A stretch of 9,262 bases of DNA. Origin: Bacteroidota bacterium. GTDB taxonomy: Bacteria > Bacteroidota > Ignavibacteria > Kryptoniales > JAKASW01. Positions within the stretch are counted from its first letter, which is position 1, and every line of letters starts with the position of its first letter. The notes beneath the pieces were generated by a model. The model was not told where the DNA came from. It made no database searches and worked only from the letters and a program-made list of their open reading frames with translations. The position numbers and the translations under genes were made by a program. The DNA is taken from contig JAJYJD010000130.1 in NCBI GenBank assembly GCA_021789755.1, positions 1-9,262 of the forward strand, given 5' to 3'. This document shows positions 6,387 through 9,262 of this stretch, one piece after another.

Positions 6387-6647
6387 ATGATTGACATCTT
6401 TTATGCCGAGGGCATCCGGAGCTTGATCCTCTCAATCGAAAATTCACTGTCGGATTTTCGCGGGATGAAAGTGCGAACGCAAGCTGAAGCAGCTCTTCGC
6501 CGGAAGATCATCGACTATCTCGAAATGTCCGAGGGTGTGTTAATTGATTGTCATGCTCTTTTGTTCGATGCCATGATGTGCAGTGATGACTTTGACCTTA
6601 GCTCGTTGATGGAGGCTGTGAACGAGAGTTTGGAGACTGAGCCATGA
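6387..6647 (+). CDS. Small unknown protein (86 aa), first gene of the replication operon
   Basis: The family is not recognised. The 86 residues are mixed helical, with a hydrophobic N-terminal helix (FYAEGIRSLILSIENSL), a basic middle (TQAEAALRRKIIDYLE) and an acidic tail ending in LETEP. Two cysteines (in LIDCHALL and MMCSDDF) are far from any zinc-finger pattern. There is no signal peptide. GAGGAA is nine bases before ATG. Its stop overlaps the start of the next gene (ATGA), and that gene overlaps the replication initiator in the same way. It is therefore translationally coupled to the replication module and expressed under leader C. A replication-accessory or regulatory role is an inference from position only. 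Confidence 0.68.
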   Translation: MIDIFYAEGIRSLILSIENSLSDFRGMKVRTQAEAALRRKIIDYLEMSEGVLIDCHALLFDAMMCSDDFDLSSLMEAVNESLETEP

Positions 6648-6844
6648 GAAAGAAAGCAAAGAGAACCGAGACCTGGCTGGAAGATGTTGACGAAATCCTG
6701 GCTGAGATGGAAAAAGATGTCCGTCCCATACTGGAAGCGCTTAACAAGGAGGCCGTTTCTTTCCTCGCGTTCGATGTTCCCGGCCTTGGTGTGGGAATCG
6801 ACTTCCTGGGCTTGCCGGATAATGAAGAGGAACCGGAGCCATGA
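6644..6844 (+). CDS. Small acidic protein (66 aa), coupled to the replication initiator
   Basis: The family is not recognised. It has a short basic N-terminus (MRKKAKRTETW), an acidic helix (LEDVDEILAEMEKDVRPILEAL), a hydrophobic glycine-containing centre (VPGLGVGIDFLGL) and a very acidic tail (NEEEPEP). The start ATG overlaps the preceding stop by four bases, and its own stop overlaps the following ATG in the same ATGA manner, a hallmark of coupled translation. No domain is visible. Its size and charge resemble small phage-encoded adaptor or inhibitor proteins, but that is only an analogy. It is a real gene mainly because of the exact overlaps on both sides. Confidence 0.62.
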   Translation: MRKKAKRTETWLEDVDEILAEMEKDVRPILEALNKEAVSFLAFDVPGLGVGIDFLGLPDNEEEPEP

Positions 6845-7626
6845 TACGCGGATGGATTAAACTCTATAGGCGGAGCCTTGATTCGGTCACGTTCCAGAAT
6901 GCAAATCTCTGGCAAGTGTGGTGCTGGTGTTTGATGAAGGCCGCTCACGAAGAAAAAAAGATATTGTGGAACGGGCAAGAAATAATTCTCAAGCCTGGAC
7001 AGTTCCTTAGCGGAAGGTTCACCGGCTCAAAGGAATGCCGTATGAGACCGTCCACGTTCCGCAATCAAATCGCACTTTTGAAAAGACTCGAAAATCTGGA
7101 CATGTCTTCGGACAGCCGTTCATCTCTCATAACCGTCGTAAAATGGAATGAATTTCAGGGAAATGGTACGCTCAAAAAAGAAACGAGGACAGGTAAGAGG
7201 ACACCCGGAGGACAGCCGAAGGACACAATCAAGAATATAGAGAATGTAAAGAAGATAAAAGAAAAGATTATGTCGCTTGTCAGCGACTTTCCTTCTCTCG
7301 ACAATGATGCGTTTCGTTCTGCCTGGGATAAGTGGTATGAATATCTTCACCAGAAACGGAAATCACTTGTGCTGATGACGGCTGAACAACAGTTGAAGAT
7401 GCTTTCGAGAGTACCCGATCCGATAGGCATGATAGAGTTTTCAATTCTCCAAGGTTACACAGGTCTTTTTTCACCGAAGGAAAAAAATAATGGAAACAAC
7501 CGTTCAGAAAACAAGATTCAACGAGGCGGGGAGCGAGATATCGAGCTTGTCCGACGACGACTTGAGAAGGTTACGACCAGCGAAGGTGAGCGGACTCTTC
7601 CCGCGCTTGCAGAACAAGACGTTTGA
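6841..7626 (+). CDS. Phage-type replication initiator with N-terminal winged helix
   Basis: Residues 1-106 match the N-terminal domain common to phage replication initiators and replisome organisers: GWIKLYRRSLDS, a Trp-rich segment (LWQVWCWCLMKAAH), LKPGQFLSGRF, a helix-turn-helix around 66-85 (MRPSTFRNQIALLKRLENL) and a closing strand (LITVVKWNEFQ). A charged linker (107-148) follows. The C-terminal part (150-214) has FPSLDNDAFRSAWDKWYEY, TAEQQLKMLSR and a SILQGYTGLFSPKE segment, as found at the end of many phage and satellite initiators. Such proteins bind the origin and recruit the helicase loader encoded by the next gene. ATG overlaps the preceding stop (ATGA), with GAGGA upstream. The 3' end overlaps the loader gene by 137 bases if that gene starts at 7490. 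The 261-aa length is ordinary for this type. Confidence 0.82.
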   Translation: MIRGWIKLYRRSLDSVTFQNANLWQVWCWCLMKAAHEEKKILWNGQEIILKPGQFLSGRFTGSKECRMRPSTFRNQIALLKRLENLDMSSDSRSSLITVVKWNEFQGNGTLKKETRTGKRTPGGQPKDTIKNIENVKKIKEKIMSLVSDFPSLDNDAFRSAWDKWYEYLHQKRKSLVLMTAEQQLKMLSRVPDPIGMIEFSILQGYTGLFSPKEKNNGNNRSENKIQRGGERDIELVRRRLEKVTTSEGERTLPALAEQDV

Positions 7627-8266
7627 AAACTTTCGAGTAGACGAAGGGAATCAGAAGGCTGTTCTGGCCGCGAAGGGATTGCGCCGAGGGAGATCCCTTG
7701 GACTCTGCGGATATACCGGACGCGGCAAAACTCATTTGTCGATTGCTGCATTAATCGGCTTTTATCCGGTTGAAGATCAATCAATCCTGGAACGACTGCG
7801 GAAGGACTGGCAGAACTGCCGGGTTGAACGAAGAATCGAACAACCAATCGAGGAAGGAGACGAACAGGAAATAAAAACAAGACTGAAGTTGATTGAGGAA
7901 ATGGCACAGAAGCCGGAGACCGTTTACAGATCGGCTGTGTGCAGGTTCGTCCGAGCAGTGGACTTGATCGGTCAGATCATTGACATCCCTGTCGGGACGG
8001 GGGAGAAAGACAGAGTGCTCAAAACGCTTGGTTCGACATTCGATTGTCTTTGCATCGATGACATAGGGTCTGAACGAGAGACTGAGGCATCGAAGCAAAT
8101 TCTCTACAACATCGTTGACGCCCGATATTTGAATAATCTCTCAACGATTGTCACGACCAACCGTAAGGCGGAGGATTTTTATAAGAACGATCCCGCAATC
8201 TACGGGAGGTTGTGTGAGGAAGGCGAAGTCATAGAGGTCAGCGGGATCAATTGGAGACTGACTTGA
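7490..8266 (+). CDS. DnaC/IstB-like AAA+ helicase loader with an internal insertion
   Basis: This 258-residue AAA+ ATPase should load the replicative helicase at the element's origin. It has TFENF (44-48) before the core, Walker A GYTGRGKT (74-81), a helix reading CRFVRAVDLIGQI (151-163), Walker B DCLCIDDIG (185-193), sensor 1 TTNRK (222-226), the arginine-finger region AIYGRL (236-241, R240) and a DnaC-like end EVIEVSGINWR. Between Walker A and the VDLI helix there are about 50 extra residues (about 92-143), rich in Glu, Arg and Lys, which DnaC lacks. The start at 7490 has AAGGA about ten bases upstream but overlaps the initiator by 137 bases. GTG at 7586 (codon 33) would shorten the overlap to 41 and still keep the core. 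It works with the upstream initiator as a primosome pair. Confidence in the family is high, in the start moderate. Confidence 0.88.
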   Translation: METTVQKTRFNEAGSEISSLSDDDLRRLRPAKVSGLFPRLQNKTFENFRVDEGNQKAVLAAKGLRRGRSLGLCGYTGRGKTHLSIAALIGFYPVEDQSILERLRKDWQNCRVERRIEQPIEEGDEQEIKTRLKLIEEMAQKPETVYRSAVCRFVRAVDLIGQIIDIPVGTGEKDRVLKTLGSTFDCLCIDDIGSERETEASKQILYNIVDARYLNNLSTIVTTNRKAEDFYKNDPAIYGRLCEEGEVIEVSGINWRLT

Positions 8267-8514
8267 CAAGGAGGAATTCGCGGGCTTTTGCAGAAGGAAC
8301 GGATGCTTGTCTAAGGAAAACTCTGTTTTGTGCCTGGCCAATTCTATCGTAAGTCTCAGTGAGGCTGAGGGAAGAAACCTGCGGAAGAGAATCGGACACG
8401 CCTAAAAAGAGCGAAGGGTTTGAACGCTCTGGTGAAAAAATGGTGAAAGTCTTGCCCGAAAACTGCAAAACTGGTGCGTTTCAGCATTCGGGCACGTGCT
8501 TAGGAAGCACATGC
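8267..8514. other. Non-coding, hairpin-rich stretch after the helicase loader
   Basis: No convincing gene is found on either strand. A perfect AAGGAGG (8268-8274) follows the loader stop by one base, but the nearest start (TTG 8288) opens only eight codons, so a downstream gene may have been lost. Hairpins: CTCAG/CTGAG near 8357-8371; AGAGCG (8408-8413) / CGCTCT (8425-8430); TGCCCGAA (8453-8460) / TTCGGGCA (8487-8494); and GTGCTT (8496-8501) / AAGCAC (8505-8510), extended by GCA/TGC. The last sits directly after the stop of the minus-strand gene. Placed after initiator and loader genes, the region could hold the replication origin or a terminator between convergent genes. Neither is proven. 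Confidence 0.5.
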
Positions 8515-8916
8515 TCATTTGAGTCGTCTTATCCTTCGCGCGTAAACCTCCGATGTCCCCAGCGTTCTGGCTATTTTGGAAAGGTCATCGGCGCTGTGTT
8601 TTCGGATATACAGCCTTCGCAGTGCGTTGACGCAATCGTTGGAGAAGTAGACTGAAGTTTTGTTGAACGTCTCAAATAGTTGGACGAACTTTTCCAGTCC
8701 CGCAATTGCCAGAACATCCTGCAAGTCCTCGTTGAGAGCATTGGCCGCGTTCGGCTCTCTCAGAACCTCCCCCATCCACTTCAAGTCTGACATTACCGGA
8801 ATATACTTTTCCTCAGCGACTTCTAAAATGGGTTTCTTGCCCGTTGGATTGCCCCAGGACGGGCGAACGCGGGCTAAGGGTACAAAGATACTGTCCACAG
8901 AACTTTGCTGTACCAT
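8515..8916 (-). CDS. Mor-family transcription activator-like protein
   Basis: This 133-residue protein is the only gene of the element on the minus strand. Residues about 64-133 resemble the Mor/C activator family of Mu-like phages. A helix LQDVLAIAGLEKFVQLFETF (65-84) corresponds to the dimerisation helix, then VYFSN (89-93) to the family's short strand (YIPK-like). Next come NALRRLYIRKH (97-107) and a C-terminal helix-turn-helix DDLSKIARTLGTSEVYARRI (110-129). The family's usual GG before the strand is replaced by NK. The length is close to that of Mu Mor. The first 40 residues (VPLARVRPSWGNPTG...) are not recognised, and Met42 is an alternative start; neither has a good Shine-Dalgarno. It likely activates a promoter of this element or of a helper phage. 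It converges on the loader gene and is transcribed from the region near attR. Confidence 0.66.
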   Translation of the reverse strand: MVQQSSVDSIFVPLARVRPSWGNPTGKKPILEVAEEKYIPVMSDLKWMGEVLREPNAANALNEDLQDVLAIAGLEKFVQLFETFNKTSVYFSNDCVNALRRLYIRKHSADDLSKIARTLGTSEVYARRIRRLK

Positions 8917-9138
8917 GATGTGAAATTTAGAATGCTTAGGCTATTGACTTCGCTGTGATGGAATGATAATTTTCAACTATGAAGTTCTTGAATGTGGCAA
9001 TTCAAGTCAGAGATTTTTCGGAAGGTCCGATTGGCTTCGACAGGCAGCCACAGCCTAAGAATTTCTCCAGTCGGGCTTTTCGATTCAATGCACTTCATCC
9101 GGGAAAAGCGGCAACACACTCACCAAAAGACTCACCAG
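8917..9138. promoter_or_regulatory. Regulatory region between the Mor-like gene and attR
   Basis: No gene is supported here. CTTGAAT (8987-8993) and ATTCAAG (9000-9006) form a 7-bp dyad with a 6-bp spacer, about 80 bp upstream of the Mor-like start. That is a plausible operator or accessory-protein site. CTTAGGCT (8935-8942) is also inverted at 9052-9059 (AGCCTAAG). On the plus strand TTGACT (8944-8949) precedes GATAAT by 15 bp and could fire toward attR. These are candidates only. Confidence 0.35.
9118..9137 (+). promoter_or_regulatory. Right arm-type integrase binding repeats
   Basis: ACTCACCA occurs at 9118-9125 and 9130-9137, with the same sequence, orientation and 12-bp spacing as the pair inside the left end. 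The second box ends one base before the attR core. Two matching pairs at both ends of the element strongly suggest integrase arm sites. Confidence 0.6.
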
Positions 9139-9203
9139 AGTGGCCCAGGACGTCGCCCTCTCAAGGCGAAAACACGGGTTCGACTCCCGTTAGCGCTACA
9201 AAC
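9139..9203 (+). repeat. attR (right 65-bp direct repeat, tRNA-Glu 3' fragment)
   Basis: It is an exact copy of 3860-3924. Bases 9139-9198 correspond to the tRNA-Glu D-loop through the discriminator; the 5' acceptor strand and D-stem are absent, so this is a fragment and not a functional tRNA. Upon excision it would rejoin the tRNA 5' part to restore attB. Confidence 0.92.
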
Positions 9204-9262
9204 CTCCGGGAAATTCCAAACACCAAAATCCAAGCTCCAGACAAATCCCAAGAGTCAAAGAG
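9204..9262. other. Host flank right of the element
   Basis: These 59 bases lie beyond attR. They are A/C-rich with no start codon, hairpin or repeat that can be supported. Confidence 0.4.

Larger units (their letters stand above)
3860..9203 (+). mobile_element. 5.3-kb tRNA-Glu integrative element (satellite-like)
   Basis: The two ends are a perfect 65-bp direct repeat (3860-3924 and 9139-9203) covering the 3' part of tRNA-Glu plus the next five bases. A tyrosine recombinase gene starts 120 bp inside the left end. One unit, counting a single att copy, is 5,279 bp. Its content is integrase, four unidentified small or medium genes, a phage-type replication initiator, a DnaC-like loader and a Mor-like activator on the opposite strand. 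No virion, packaging, relaxase or conjugation gene is visible. It therefore looks like a phage satellite or a minimal replicating integrative element needing a helper to move. The boundaries are seen directly; the satellite reading is inference. Confidence 0.88.

Noticed and set aside
8247..8468. A 73-codon minus-strand frame downstream of the Mor-like gene
   Set aside because: It begins at TTG without a ribosome binding site, overlaps the loader gene end, and its composition is low-complexity Ser/Arg. It is not supported as a gene.
3860..9203. CRISPR array, toxin-antitoxin pair or conjugation module
   Set aside because: No regularly spaced repeats of CRISPR type, no recognisable toxin fold in the small proteins, and no relaxase or coupling ATPase were found.
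8979..9262. A plus-strand frame open from ATG 8979 through attR to the window end
   Set aside because: It reads through the tRNA fragment (giving the familiar GENTGSTPVSA string), lacks a ribosome binding site, and its end cannot be seen. It is most likely a chance frame.

Overview
The window holds two unrelated blocks: a stretch of host chromosome encoding secreted carbohydrate-active enzymes and tRNAs, and a small integrative element inserted in one of those tRNA genes. The host looks like a member of the Bacteroidota/Chlorobi-Ignavibacteria (FCB) assemblage. This rests on the style of the tRNA-Gln, the paired exported GH127 and GH63-like glycosidases, tRNA genes without encoded CCA and mixed Shine-Dalgarno use. 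It is an inference and the phylum is not proven.

Region 1 (1-3599, minus strand): a two-gene operon. The first gene (1507-3450) is a signal-peptide-bearing GH127 (DUF1680) enzyme with all the expected cysteine and glutamate motifs. Twelve bases after it comes a GH63-like (alpha/alpha)6 glycosidase that runs off the left edge. Together they suggest periplasmic or extracellular breakdown of an arabinose-containing, glucose- or mannose-containing glycan.

Region 2 (3600-3924, plus strand): a tRNA cluster. It has a truncated tRNA-Gln copy with a replaced anticodon arm, an intact tRNA-Gln(CTG), an AT-rich inverted repeat and an intact tRNA-Glu(CTC).

Region 3 (3860-9203): a 5,279-bp integrative element bounded by a perfect 65-bp direct repeat of the 3' part of tRNA-Glu (3860-3924 and 9139-9203). 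Inside each end lies a pair of ACTCACCA boxes 12 bp apart, likely integrase arm sites. Contents in order: tyrosine recombinase; three small or medium genes of unknown function, each preceded by a structured, terminator-like RNA leader; a fourth tiny gene; a phage-type replication initiator; a DnaC-like helicase loader with an extra charged insertion; about 250 bp of hairpin-rich non-coding DNA; and, on the opposite strand, a Mor-like transcription activator. There are no capsid, terminase, portal, relaxase or transfer genes. This layout (integrase at one end, primosome genes, one phage-type activator) fits a phage satellite or another minimal replicating integrative element that depends on a helper for transfer.

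The strongest novel signal is the pair of leaders at 5110-5174 and 5496-5565. They keep the same three-way-junction architecture, the same U.G wobble and the same junction bases (TTTCGTT, a single G between helices 2 and 3, and GCANNCGAGA), while nearly all helix sequences differ by compensatory changes. That points to a conserved functional RNA rather than a copied DNA repeat. A third leader (6271-6370) shares the outer-stem style but can form a pseudoknot or alternative terminator.
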